A stretch of 64,000 nucleotides of DNA. Source: JAWHTC01 sp032586155 (GTDB taxonomy: Bacteria > Pseudomonadota > Alphaproteobacteria > Rhodobacterales > Rhodobacteraceae). Of this stretch, positions 1-6,857 are shown piece by piece (the stretch's first letter is position 1; each line of letters begins with the position of its first letter). The notes beneath the pieces are model-generated. The model saw only the letters and a program-made list of their open reading frames with translations, searched no databases and was not told the origin of the DNA. The stretch is from assembly GCF_032586155.1 (NCBI RefSeq), contig NZ_JAWHTC010000003.1:372001-436000 (forward strand). Direction: 5' to 3'. The position numbers and the translations under genes are program-made.

Positions 1-61
1 CATCCGGTATTGTCGTGGCCAAGTCGGTCAGGGCGCGAGAAATCGCGCAGCGCGAAATCCG

Positions 62-685
62 TTACTCACCCCACTTGTAATTGAAGGACACCGAAACCCG
101 CTCTTCGTCGGCCATGTTCAGCGGCACTTCGTGGCGCAGCCAGCTTTCCCACAGCAGGACGTCGCCCACTGCGGGTTTCACATAGACAAAGGTCTGCAAT
201 TCCTCGCGCGCGTCCTTGAGGCGGGCAGGGGAGGCCATCATCCGTCCCGAGCGCGGGTCTTCCAGTTTCAGCGCCGAGGCGCCTTCGGGCATGTTGACGT
301 AAGTCGTGCCCGAGATCACCGAATGCGGGTGTAGGTGCGAGGAATGGGTGCCGCCAGGGGGCAGGATGTTGATCCACAGGTCCTCGAGCACCAGCTTGCG
401 GTCATCGAGGTTGAATTCCAGGTCTTCGGCAAAGCTGGCGACATGGGCATCGAGCGCCTCGACAATGTCGGCAAAGATCGGAAAGCGCCAGGGCAGGTCG
501 GTCAGCGAGGCGTACGAGGTATAGCCCGGGTAGCCGTTCTCGTCACACCAAAGCTGGCCGGCCTCGTCATCCTCAGCAATGGAAAAGCACGAGGCTTCCA
601 ACTCCTCGGTGTCGATGGAGGGTCCATGCTCGCTGAGGCGGGCGTGGTAGAGGCGGGTCACGAAGAGGGATTTGATCTGGGACAT
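62..685 (-). CDS. TIGR02466-like 2OG-Fe(II) oxygenase family protein
   Basis: A 207-residue protein of the putative 2-oxoglutarate/Fe(II) oxygenase group known as TIGR02466. The C-terminal half carries a His-rich stretch (HSSHLHPHS, residues 114-122) followed by SGTTYVNMP, then a second histidine in WLRHEVPLN (residue 185) and an arginine in RVSVSFNY (196). This is the expected order of two metal ligands, a distal His and a 2OG-binding Arg in a double-stranded beta-helix. The substrate is unknown. The gene ends 61 bases from the window edge and points away from the ribosomal genes. Those 61 bases hold nothing assignable. The family is inferred from motifs and length; the activity is not shown. 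Confidence 0.75.
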   Translation of the reverse strand: MSQIKSLFVTRLYHARLSEHGPSIDTEELEASCFSIAEDDEAGQLWCDENGYPGYTSYASLTDLPWRFPIFADIVEALDAHVASFAEDLEFNLDDRKLVLEDLWINILPPGGTHSSHLHPHSVISGTTYVNMPEGASALKLEDPRSGRMMASPARLKDAREELQTFVYVKPAVGDVLLWESWLRHEVPLNMADEERVSVSFNYKWGE

Positions 686-826
686 GGGTGGTTTTTAGCG
701 TGGAAAGGGGGTGAACGCGAGAGGTGAACACTTTCACCAACTAAGAATATTGAAACGAGCGGAATGGCCATCTGAAAATGTGCCGCATATGATCATCGAA
801 CAATGTATTTGTAAGGGGCAAGCCAA

Positions 827-1240
827 GTGCTGATTAGGCATGCACATTTTCACATGCAGCAGGTCAAGGGTGAAGCAGAGTTTCTTTTCTTGGCATTGGT
901 ATTCGAAACGGCGCCCCCTGGGTCAGGTGTTTTGCTTGAAAACTGGACATTGGTGCCGTTCAAAAATATTGAAACAGAACGTTGGGATGCCATCTATGAC
1001 GGCGCCAAAACGGCTTTAAACGAAGCAGGTATTCAAGACGCAAAAGTTTGTGTGGCAGATGTTAGAATCTTCGATGTTGCTTCGTCTCCAAGCCTTTTCA
1101 GAAAGATTGCGGAAACTTGCATCCGGAAAGGTTTAGAGTCGCCCGAAATAGTTTTCACCGAAAGTGGGCAGCGACGTCCTTTGGACCGATGGAAAGAGGC
1201 CAATCAAGAACTGCTGCTTGAGTGGGGAAACTCCAGTTGA
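827..1240 (+). CDS. Hypothetical protein, 137 aa
   Basis: I do not recognise this protein. It is soluble, with no signal peptide or membrane segment, and its sequence looks mixed alpha/beta (LFLALVFETAPPG near the N terminus, a C-terminal helix ending LLLEWGNSS). It starts at a GTG preceded by AAGGGG about eight bases upstream, which supports translation. Base composition is visibly more AT-rich than the flanking ribosomal genes, with codons such as TTT, AAA and TTA that are rare nearby, so it may be acquired DNA. It lies between the oxygenase-like gene, which is divergent, and the rpmC promoter region. Confidence 0.55.
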   Translation: MLIRHAHFHMQQVKGEAEFLFLALVFETAPPGSGVLLENWTLVPFKNIETERWDAIYDGAKTALNEAGIQDAKVCVADVRIFDVASSPSLFRKIAETCIRKGLESPEIVFTESGQRRPLDRWKEANQELLLEWGNSS

Positions 1241-1250
1241 ATGGCTACCC

Positions 1251-1297
1251 GCCCGGCACCGCCGGGCAGCGCCCGACCCGCCCCATGGGCGGGCGCT
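1251..1297. repeat. GC-rich intergenic inverted repeats
   Basis: Two adjacent palindromes follow the orphan gene. One has arms GCCCGG/CCGGGC at 1251-1256 and 1262-1267. The other has arms AGCGCCCG/CGGGCGCT at 1268-1275 and 1290-1297. There is no T-run, so this looks more like a dispersed GC-rich intergenic element than a classical terminator. A related GC-rich stretch is at about 6138-6160. Confidence 0.4.
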
Positions 1298-1389
1298 TAC
1301 GCACCCACCCCGGGTCGGGTGCCGCCTTTGTTGAAAGCCGTTTTGTTTGTCTGTAAAACAAGGGCCGTAAACTAATTTACCCAAAGGGG

Positions 1390-1418
1390 TTGCCAGATCA
1401 CCGATCCGGGCGTATAGG
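1390..1418 (+). promoter_or_regulatory. Candidate sigma-70 promoter for rpmC operon
   Basis: TTGCCA (1390-1395), a 17-base spacer and TATAGG (1413-1418) fit the housekeeping promoter pattern. The promoter would restart transcription of the ribosomal genes after the unrelated genes upstream and leave a leader of about 75 bases before rpmC. Assigned from sequence only. Confidence 0.5.
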
Positions 1419-1439
1419 GCAGCCTTCTACTCATGAACT

Positions 1440-1479
1440 CCACTGGAATCAGGGTAACCCGAAAGAGGGCCCTCCAGTG
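1440..1479 (+). promoter_or_regulatory. Structured leader upstream of rpmC
   Basis: CACTGGA at 1441-1447 is perfectly complementary to TCCAGTG at 1473-1479. The enclosed 25 bases contain GGGTAACCC and GGGCCC, which can fold further. The stem ends about 20 bases before the rpmC start. It could be a ribosomal-protein autoregulation or mRNA-stability element; this is inference. Confidence 0.4.
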
Positions 1480-1501
1480 ATGTTGAAAAAAGGAAAATGG
1501 C

Positions 1502-1708
1502 ATGAACGCCAGCGAACTTCGCGAGAAGTCGGTGGACCAGCTCAAGGATGAGCTGGCGAACCTCAAGAAAGAGAGCTTCAACCTGCGTTTCCAACTGGCC
1601 ACGAACCAGCTGGAGAACCCCGCGCGCATGCGCGTGGTGAAGCGTGACACCGCCCGTGTCCTCACCATTCTGAACGAAAAGGCCGCAGCCGCGGCCGCCG
1701 ACGAGTAA
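1502..1708 (+). CDS. rpmC: 50S ribosomal protein L29
   Basis: Large-subunit protein L29, which sits at the peptide exit tunnel next to L23. The 68 residues form two helices with the family pattern ELREKSVDQLKDEL and FNLRFQLATNQLENPARMR, and end in an alanine-rich tail. AAGGAAAA lies just before the ATG. It is the first gene of this ribosomal run: rplP and rpsC, its normal upstream partners, are absent from the 1.5 kb before it. Confidence 0.97.
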   Translation: MNASELREKSVDQLKDELANLKKESFNLRFQLATNQLENPARMRVVKRDTARVLTILNEKAAAAAADE

Positions 1709-1720
1709 GGAGCCTTACCA

Positions 1721-1951
1721 ATGCCCAAGCGTATTCTCCAAGGCACCGTGACCTCGGACGCCAACGAACAGACCATCACCGTGAACGTCGAACGCCGCTT
1801 CACGCACCCGGTTCTGAAGAAAACCATCCGTAAGTCCAAGAAGTACCGGGCTCACGATGAGCAGAATACCTACAAAGTAGGTGACAAGGTTCGCATCATC
1901 GAATGCGCGCCGAAATCCAAGACGAAACGTTGGGAGGTTCTGGAGGCGTAA
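1721..1951 (+). CDS. rpsQ: 30S ribosomal protein S17
   Basis: Primary 16S rRNA-binding protein S17 of the small subunit, an OB-fold of 76 residues. It shows the family order: an N-terminal PKRILQGTVTSD strand, then VERRFTHPVLKKTIRKSKKYRAHDE, then KVGDKVRIIECAPKSKTKRWEV. It follows rpmC after 12 bases and is cotranscribed with it. Confidence 0.97.
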   Translation: MPKRILQGTVTSDANEQTITVNVERRFTHPVLKKTIRKSKKYRAHDEQNTYKVGDKVRIIECAPKSKTKRWEVLEA

Positions 1952-1959
1952 GCCGTCAG

Positions 1960-1978
1960 AGCCTTTTGGCTTTTTATT
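1960..1978 (+). terminator. Weak hairpin and T-run between rpsQ and rplN
   Basis: AGCC-TTTT-GGCT followed by TTTTATT lies just after rpsQ, at the S10/spc operon boundary. The four-pair stem is too short for strong termination. A second weak GC fold (GGGGG...GGCC...GGCCCCCC) follows at about 1990-2017. A partial attenuator is possible. Confidence 0.3.
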
Positions 1979-2036
1979 AGCGAAACCCTGGGGGACAAGG
2001 CCATGCATCGGCCCCCCATAGGTCGGGAGAAACCAA

Positions 2037-2405
2037 ATGATCCAGATGCAGACCAACCTGGATGTTGCTGACAACAGCGGCGCGCGCCGTGTTCAGTGCA
2101 TCAAGGTCCTGGGTGGTTCCAAGCGTAAATACGCATCCGTGGGCGACATCATCGTCGTCTCGGTCAAGGAAGCCATCCCGCGCGGCCGCGTGAAGAAAGG
2201 TGACGTCCGCAAGGCCGTCGTCGTGCGCACCGCCAAGGAAGTCCGTCGCGAAGACGGCACCGCGATCCGCTTTGATCGCAATGCCGCCGTCATCCTGAAC
2301 AACAACAACGAGCCGATCGGCACCCGTATCTTCGGGCCGGTGGTTCGCGAGCTGCGTGCGAAGAACTTCATGAAGATCATCTCGCTCGCGCCGGAGGTGC
2401 TGTGA
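2037..2405 (+). CDS. rplN: 50S ribosomal protein L14
   Basis: L14, a 122-residue beta-barrel protein of the large subunit that contacts 16S rRNA across the subunit interface. It starts [28 protein letters not shown] and ends with the family tail [21 protein letters not shown]. It is the first gene of the spc operon and is separated from rpsQ by an 85-base structured spacer. Confidence 0.98.
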
Positions 2406-2406
2406 T

Positions 2407-2712
2407 ATGGCTGCGAAACTGAAAAAAGGCGACAAGGTCGTCGTGCTGGCCGGCAAGGACAAGGGCAAGGAAGGCACCATTGCTTCCGTTGACCCGAAAG
2501 CCGGCAAAGCTGTTGTGGACGGCATCAACATGGCCATCCGCCACACTCGTCAGAGCCAAACCTCGCAAGGCGGTCGTCTGCCCAAGGCAATGCCGATCGA
2601 CCTTTCGAACCTGGCCTTCCTGGACAAGAACGGCAAAGCCACCCGCGTCGGTTTCAAAATGGACGGCGACAAGAAAGTGCGCTTCGCCAAGAGCACGGGG
2701 GACGTGATCTGA
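2407..2712 (+). CDS. rplX: 50S ribosomal protein L24
   Basis: L24 starts large-subunit assembly by binding the 5' end of 23S rRNA. The 101-residue protein begins with the KOW motif KKGDKVVVLAGKDKGKEGTI. It starts one base after the rplN stop codon and shares one base with rplE, so translation is probably coupled. Confidence 0.97.
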   Translation: MAAKLKKGDKVVVLAGKDKGKEGTIASVDPKAGKAVVDGINMAIRHTRQSQTSQGGRLPKAMPIDLSNLAFLDKNGKATRVGFKMDGDKKVRFAKSTGDVI

Positions 2713-3275
2713 TGCTTGATGCTGCAACTTACACCCCGCGTCTGAAAGCTGCCTACAAGGACACCATCAAAGGTGCCATGAAGGAAGAGTTCGGTTACGC
2801 CAACGACATGATGATCCCGCGCCTCGACAAGATCGTGCTGAACATCGGTTGTGGCCGCGCCGCCGTGAAGGACTCGAAGAAAGCCAAGTCGGCTGTCGCA
2901 GACCTGACCACCATCGCCGGCCAACAGGCCGTGATGACCATGGCCAAGAACTCCATTGCTGGTTTTCGCGTTCGCGAAGGCATGCCGATGGGTGCCAAGG
3001 TCACCCTGCGTGGCGATCGGATGTACGAATTCCTCGACCGGCTGACCACCATCGCACTGCCCCGCGTCCGCGACTTCCGCGGCGTTTCGGGCAAAAGCTT
3101 TGATGGTCGTGGCAACTACGCCATGGGCCTGAAAGAGCACATCGTGTTCCCGGAAATCGACTTTGATAAAGTCGACGAAGCCTGGGGCATGGACATCGTC
3201 ATCGCCACCACCGCGAACACCGACGCGGAAGCCAAGAGCCTGTTGAAAGCTTTCAACATGCCCTTCAACAGCTGA
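2712..3275 (+). CDS. rplE: 50S ribosomal protein L5
   Basis: L5 binds 5S rRNA and touches the P-site tRNA. The 187-residue protein has the family blocks MMIPRLDKIVLNIGCG, AGFRVREGMPMGAKVTLRG and RDFRGVSGKSFDGRGNYAMG. The ATG overlaps the rplX TGA by one base. Confidence 0.98.
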   Translation: MLDAATYTPRLKAAYKDTIKGAMKEEFGYANDMMIPRLDKIVLNIGCGRAAVKDSKKAKSAVADLTTIAGQQAVMTMAKNSIAGFRVREGMPMGAKVTLRGDRMYEFLDRLTTIALPRVRDFRGVSGKSFDGRGNYAMGLKEHIVFPEIDFDKVDEAWGMDIVIATTANTDAEAKSLLKAFNMPFNS

Positions 3276-3295
3276 TCCGCGGGAGGAATTAGATA

Positions 3296-3601
3296 ATGGC
3301 TAAGAAATCCATGGTCGCTCGGGAAGTTAAGCGTCAGAAGCTGGTGGAGAAATACGCCGCCAAACGCGCCGAGCTGAAAGCAATCATCAACGATCAGGAA
3401 AAGCCGATGGAAGAGCGTTTCCGCGCCTCCCTGAAACTGGCGAAACTGCCGCGCAACAGCTCGGCCACCCGCCTGCACAATCGTTGCCAACTCACCGGTC
3501 GTCCGCACGCTTACTATCGTAAGCTGAAAATTTCGCGGATCGCACTGCGCGAGCTGGGCTCGTCGGGGCAGATCCCCGGCATGGTGAAATCGAGCTGGTA
3601 A
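3296..3601 (+). CDS. rpsN: 30S ribosomal protein S14 (zinc-free form)
   Basis: S14 belongs to the head of the small subunit. The 101-residue length and the lack of CxxC pairs mark the long zinc-independent form. The typical ending RCQLTGRPHAYYRKLKISRI followed by RELGSSGQIPGMVKSSW is present. GGGAGG lies eight bases before the ATG. Confidence 0.97.
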   Translation: MAKKSMVAREVKRQKLVEKYAAKRAELKAIINDQEKPMEERFRASLKLAKLPRNSSATRLHNRCQLTGRPHAYYRKLKISRIALRELGSSGQIPGMVKSSW

Positions 3602-3614
3602 GGGAGATAAGTCT

Positions 3615-4007
3615 ATGAACGATCCTATCGCCGATATGCTCACACGTATCCGCAACTCGCAGATGCGCGGTAAATCCGTTGTTTCCACGCCCGCCTCAAA
3701 GATTCGTGGTTGGGTTCTGGATGTGCTGGCCGACGAAGGCTACATCCGTGGTTACGAAAAAGGCACCGATGCCAACGGTCACCCGACCCTTGAAATCAGC
3801 CTGAAATATTTCGATGGCACCCCTGTCATTCGCGAGCTCAAGCGGGTTTCGAAACCCGGCCGTCGCGTTTACGTGGGCGTCAGTGACATTCCTTCGGTCC
3901 GCCAGGGCCTGGGTGTGTCGATTGTCTCCACCCCCAAGGGTGTGATGTCGGACGCAAACGCACGCGCAGCCAATGTTGGCGGCGAAGTGCTTTGCACGGT
4001 CTTCTAA
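3615..4007 (+). CDS. rpsH: 30S ribosomal protein S8
   Basis: S8 binds the central domain of 16S rRNA. In many bacteria it represses the spc operon by binding its mRNA; a site for that is not evident here. The 130-residue protein opens MNDPIADMLTRIRNSQMRGK and ends with the family motif GVMSDANARAANVGGEVLCTVF. Confidence 0.98.
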   Translation: MNDPIADMLTRIRNSQMRGKSVVSTPASKIRGWVLDVLADEGYIRGYEKGTDANGHPTLEISLKYFDGTPVIRELKRVSKPGRRVYVGVSDIPSVRQGLGVSIVSTPKGVMSDANARAANVGGEVLCTVF

Positions 4008-4017
4008 GGAGAAAGAC

Positions 4018-4551
4018 ATGTCTCGAATTGGTAAAAGACCGGTCGAGCTGCCGTCGGGCGTAACTGCCGCGATCTCCGGCCAGACCATCGAAATCAAAGG
4101 CCCCAAGGACACCCAGTCCTTTACGGCTTCCGACGATGTGACCATTGCACAGGAAGACAACACCGTGGTGATTACTCCCCGCGGCAAGTCCAAACGTGCG
4201 CGCCAGCAGTGGGGCATGAGCCGCACCATGGTGCAGAACATGGTCACCGGCTGCACCAGCGGTTTCAAGAAAGAGCTTGAGATCAACGGTGTGGGTTACC
4301 GGGCCCAGCTTCAGGGCAACGTCCTGAAACTGAACCTCGGCCTGTCGCATGACGTGGATTTCCAAATCCCCGCCGGCGTCACCGTCACCTGCCCGAAACA
4401 GACCCAGATCATCGTCGAAGGCACCAACGCACAACTCGTCGGCCAGGTCGCGGCCAATATCCGCGAATGGCGCAAGCCCGAGCCCTATAAAGGCAAAGGC
4501 ATCAAGTACAAAGACGAGTACATCTTCCGCAAGGAAGGCAAGAAGAAGTAA
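4018..4551 (+). CDS. rplF: 50S ribosomal protein L6
   Basis: L6 lies near the factor-binding centre of the large subunit. I take the ATG at 4018 (MSRIGKRPVELPSG), which has AAGGAGAAAGAC directly before it. An in-frame upstream start would overlap rpsH. The 177 residues contain both L6 repeats and the C-terminal signature PEPYKGKGIKYKDE. Confidence 0.97.
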   Translation: MSRIGKRPVELPSGVTAAISGQTIEIKGPKDTQSFTASDDVTIAQEDNTVVITPRGKSKRARQQWGMSRTMVQNMVTGCTSGFKKELEINGVGYRAQLQGNVLKLNLGLSHDVDFQIPAGVTVTCPKQTQIIVEGTNAQLVGQVAANIREWRKPEPYKGKGIKYKDEYIFRKEGKKK

Positions 4552-4562
4552 GGACCAGCAAA

Positions 4563-4922
4563 ATGGCAAACAGCAAACGGACACTGTTCCTCAAGCGCCG
4601 CCTGCGCGTCCGGAACAAGCTTCGCAAGGTGAACCGCGGCAAGATCCGTCTTTCCGTGCACCGCTCGAACAAAAACATCAGCTGCCAGCTGATCGACGAT
4701 GTTCAAGGCGTCACCCTGGCGTCGGCCTCCTCGATGGAGAAAGACCTGGGCGTTGTCGGCAAGAACAACATCGACGCAGCGGCCAAAGTCGGAACAGCCA
4801 TCGCAGAGCGCGCCAAGAAGGCGGGCGTCGAAGAGGCTTATTTCGACCGCGGTGGCTTCCTGTTCCACGGCAAGGTGAAGGCCCTGGCCGACGCCGCGCG
4901 TGAAGGCGGGCTGAAAGTCTAA
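4563..4922 (+). CDS. rplR: 50S ribosomal protein L18
   Basis: L18 binds 5S rRNA together with L5 and L25. The 119-residue protein has the family pattern RLRVRNKLRKVNRGKIRLSVHRSNKNISCQLIDD and ends YFDRGGFLFHGKVKALADAAREGGL. It follows rplF after 11 bases. Confidence 0.98.
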   Translation: MANSKRTLFLKRRLRVRNKLRKVNRGKIRLSVHRSNKNISCQLIDDVQGVTLASASSMEKDLGVVGKNNIDAAAKVGTAIAERAKKAGVEEAYFDRGGFLFHGKVKALADAAREGGLKV

Positions 4923-4930
4923 GACCCTGA

Positions 4931-4952
4931 GGAGGGCGGCTTGCTGCCCTCC
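4931..4952 (+). promoter_or_regulatory. Hairpin in rplR-rpsE spacer
   Basis: GGAGGGCGGC (4931-4940) pairs with GCTGCCCTCC (4943-4952): ten pairs including one G-U, with a two-base loop. It sits in an unusually long 113-base spacer inside the operon. There is no T-run, so RNA processing or stability is more likely than termination. Confidence 0.4.
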
Positions 4953-5035
4953 CGATGATCCGGGTCGCGCCCTGCGGCACCAGGATTGAGATCAACGGCG
5001 CACGGAAAAACGCGCCCATTTGAAAGGATTGCCAA

Positions 5036-5620
5036 ATGGCAGAACAACGTAACGAGCGTCGGGGCCGCGGCCCGCGTCGCGACCGCGAGGAAACTCCGGA
5101 ATTTGCAGATCGCCTGGTCGCGATCAACCGTGTGTCGAAAACCGTGAAAGGTGGTAAGCGTTTTGGCTTCGCCGCTCTCGTGGTTGTCGGTGACCAAAAA
5201 GGCCGCGTCGGCTTCGGCAAAGGCAAAGCGAAAGAGGTCCCCGAGGCCATCCGCAAAGCCACCGAGCAAGCCAAGCGCCAGATGATCCGCGTGCCGCTGC
5301 GTGAAGGCCGCACCCTGCACCACGACATGGAAGGCCGCCACGGCGCCGGTAAAGTCGTGATGCGAACCGCCCCTGAGGGTACTGGTATCATCGCCGGTGG
5401 TCCGATGCGTGCCGTGTTCGAGATGCTGGGCATCAAGGACGTTGTGTCGAAATCGATCGGCTCGCAGAACCCCTACAACATGATCCGCGCCACCATTGAC
5501 GGGCTTCAGAAAGAAAGCTCGCCGCGCATGGTGGCACAGCGTCGCGGCAAGAAAGTCGCCGACATCCTGGGCAAACCGGCCGAAGCGCCTGCCGCCCCGG
5601 CTGCCGAAGCTGAAGCGTAA
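5036..5620 (+). CDS. rpsE: 30S ribosomal protein S5
   Basis: S5 acts in decoding accuracy and mRNA unwinding at the entry channel. The 194-residue protein has the S5 N-terminal RNA-binding domain (RLVAINRVSKTVKGGKRFGF, VGFGKGKAKEVPEAI) and the C-terminal domain (GIIAGGPMRAVFEMLGIKDVVSKSIGSQNPYN). It ends in a Pro/Ala-rich tail of about 15 residues. AAGGA lies before the ATG. Confidence 0.98.
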   Translation: MAEQRNERRGRGPRRDREETPEFADRLVAINRVSKTVKGGKRFGFAALVVVGDQKGRVGFGKGKAKEVPEAIRKATEQAKRQMIRVPLREGRTLHHDMEGRHGAGKVVMRTAPEGTGIIAGGPMRAVFEMLGIKDVVSKSIGSQNPYNMIRATIDGLQKESSPRMVAQRRGKKVADILGKPAEAPAAPAAEAEA

Positions 5621-5632
5621 GGAGACGGAACC

Positions 5633-5821
5633 ATGGCAAAAACCATCGTCGTCAAACAGATCGGCTCGCCGATCCGTCGCCCGGAAAAACAGCGCCAGAC
5701 GCTGATCGGCCTGGGCCTCAACAAGATGCACAAGACCCGCGAGCTGGAAGATACCCCTTCGGTTCGTGGCATGGTCGCGAAGATCCCGCATCTGGTCGAG
5801 ATCGTCGAAGAGAAGGGCTAA
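5633..5821 (+). CDS. rpmD: 50S ribosomal protein L30
   Basis: Small L30 protein of the large subunit, 62 residues. It shows the family core TIVVKQIGSPIRRPEKQRQTLIGLGLNKMHKTRELEDTPSVRGMVAKI. It is the last gene before the first break in the spc operon; in most bacteria rplO would follow directly. Confidence 0.97.
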   Translation: MAKTIVVKQIGSPIRRPEKQRQTLIGLGLNKMHKTRELEDTPSVRGMVAKIPHLVEIVEEKG

Positions 5822-5831
5822 GCGGCCCGAA

Positions 5832-5856
5832 GGTGCGTGTAAGCACGCACCCTACG
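5832..5856. repeat. REP-like palindrome, copy 1
   Basis: GGTGCGTG-TAAG-CACGCACC followed by CTACG, directly after rpmD. Two related copies lie after rpoA at 14430-14486. The shared core and the CCTAC tail point to a dispersed extragenic palindrome. Confidence 0.6.
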
Positions 5857-5864
5857 AAATAGGA

Positions 5865-5899
5865 AACGCTCTCGGTCATGGCCGGGGGCGTTTTTTTTT
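5865..5899 (+). terminator. Rho-independent terminator after rpmD
   Basis: AACGCTCTCGG pairs with CCGGGGGCGTT through eleven pairs, two of them G-U, around the loop TCATGG. Nine T residues follow. It should end most transcription from the rpmC-rpmD run, so rplO needs its own promoter. Confidence 0.9.
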
Positions 5900-5957
5900 G
5901 AAAAAGAAATGCAAAAATGGGAGCAACATGGAATCCAATTGAGAGGCAATCGTTAAA

Positions 5958-6100
5958 ATGCAACGTGCCCTGTTTCTGAGCGTTCTTTTGTGTCTTTTGA
6001 GCAAACCAGCATTAGCCGACAGCTACGACCGACGGTGACAGAGTTTTCCGATGGTGAAAGAGGCCCTGGATCGCTTGCGATCCGGTTCGCGCCTGCTTTG
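5958..6100 (+). pseudogene. Remnant of a small exported-protein gene
   Basis: An ATG at 5958 opens a textbook signal peptide (MQRALFLSVLLCLLSKPALA, AxA-type cleavage before DS), but a TGA stops it after 26 codons. The same frame continues past the TGA as QSFPMVKEALDRLRSG for about 20 codons to a second TGA near 6098-6100. Either a very short secreted peptide or a decayed gene is possible; I favour decay. No homologue is recognised. Confidence 0.35.
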
Positions 6101-6103
6101 ACC

Positions 6104-6133
6104 GGCAGGCGGTTTTCCCATGGAAAACCTGCC
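6104..6133. repeat. Hairpin without T-run
   Basis: GGCAGG-CG-GTTTTCC pairs with GGAAAACCTGCC around CAT, with a two-base bulge. It lies in the degraded spacer after rpmD, and no poly-T follows. The rest of 6134-6269 shows only GC-rich sequence that I cannot assign. Confidence 0.35.
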
Positions 6134-6269
6134 GAGAGGGGCCCCGCCCCCCAGGGCGGGCGCGAATGGAATGTATCGTTTCGGTTAGACGCAACAGATG
6201 TGTGGGCCCCAATGCGATGGGTAGTCCTCAATGCGCCCACCCTCGGTGTCGGGCGCGAACCTCCGTCGT

Positions 6270-6338
6270 TCACCACTGCTCCGGATTATTCCCCCGCTCA
6301 CGGAACTCCGCCGCCCAGGTTTGGGTGAACTCCCGCAT
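6270..6338 (-). pseudogene. 3' remnant of a thioredoxin-fold gene
   Basis: Read on the minus strand, this stretch encodes MREFTQTWAAEFRERG followed by NNPEQW and a stop. The C terminus of the intact gene at 6858-7454 reads LREFTKLRAAEFRQRG followed by VDPERW. The two are alike in about two thirds of 22 residues and at the DNA level (CGGAACTCCG, GTGAACTC). It is most simply the surviving tail of a duplicated neighbour gene, separated from it by the membrane protein gene. Confidence 0.6.
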
Positions 6339-6422
6339 TTGGTTATGACGAGGGAACGTGTCACATGGTCCATTATGCGTAATGCCTGTCTACTGAACGG
6401 GTCAACCCAAGAGGATCAGGTC

Positions 6423-6842
6423 ATGACACAAACCAAAGGCAGGTGGGCACTGAACATCGCTGCAATCGTTGCGATCCTGTTCGGCTTGATGACCATCCTC
6501 TCCGGCGGCAGCGCGCTCTTTGGCAGCCCCGAGACCCGGGCCGCTCTGGGTGAGGTGGTGCCCTTCGTGCTGTGGTTCAATTTCTGCGCCGGGTTTGCCT
6601 ATGTTCTGGCCGGGGTCGGGCTGTGGTTGCGGGAACGCTGGGCCGTGGTGCTGGCTATGCTAATCTTTGTCGGCTCGGCGGTGGTGCTGGTGGCGCTTGA
6701 TGTGCATATCCTGCGCGGCGGCGCCTACGAGACCCGCACGCTCTTCGCCATGAGCCTACGCACGCTGGTCTGGGCCGTGATCGCCTGGGTGGCGCGAGGA
6801 GCTTTGCTTGTCAGGTCAGAGAATACCGGCTCTTCGAAATAG
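6423..6842 (+). CDS. Small four-helix membrane protein, unknown function
   Basis: A 139-residue integral membrane protein with four predicted helices: WALNIAAIVAILFGLMTILSGG, VVPFVLWFNFCAGFAYVLAGVGLWL, WAVVLAMLIFVGSAVVLVALDV and LFAMSLRTLVWAVIAWVARGALL. The ATG at 6423 is preceded by GAGGATCAGG, and the longer upstream reading frame overlaps the neighbouring gene remnant, so I reject it. I do not recognise a family. It lies convergent to the thioredoxin-fold gene, 15 bases from its stop. Confidence 0.7.
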   Translation: MTQTKGRWALNIAAIVAILFGLMTILSGGSALFGSPETRAALGEVVPFVLWFNFCAGFAYVLAGVGLWLRERWAVVLAMLIFVGSAVVLVALDVHILRGGAYETRTLFAMSLRTLVWAVIAWVARGALLVRSENTGSSK

Positions 6843-6857
6843 GCCTTCAAAGACCGA

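Noticed and set aside
5990..6328. A 112-codon open frame after rpmD
   Set aside because: It crosses a hairpin and a GC-rich repeat and runs antisense to the thioredoxin-fold remnant; the sequence is Pro/Arg-rich noise.
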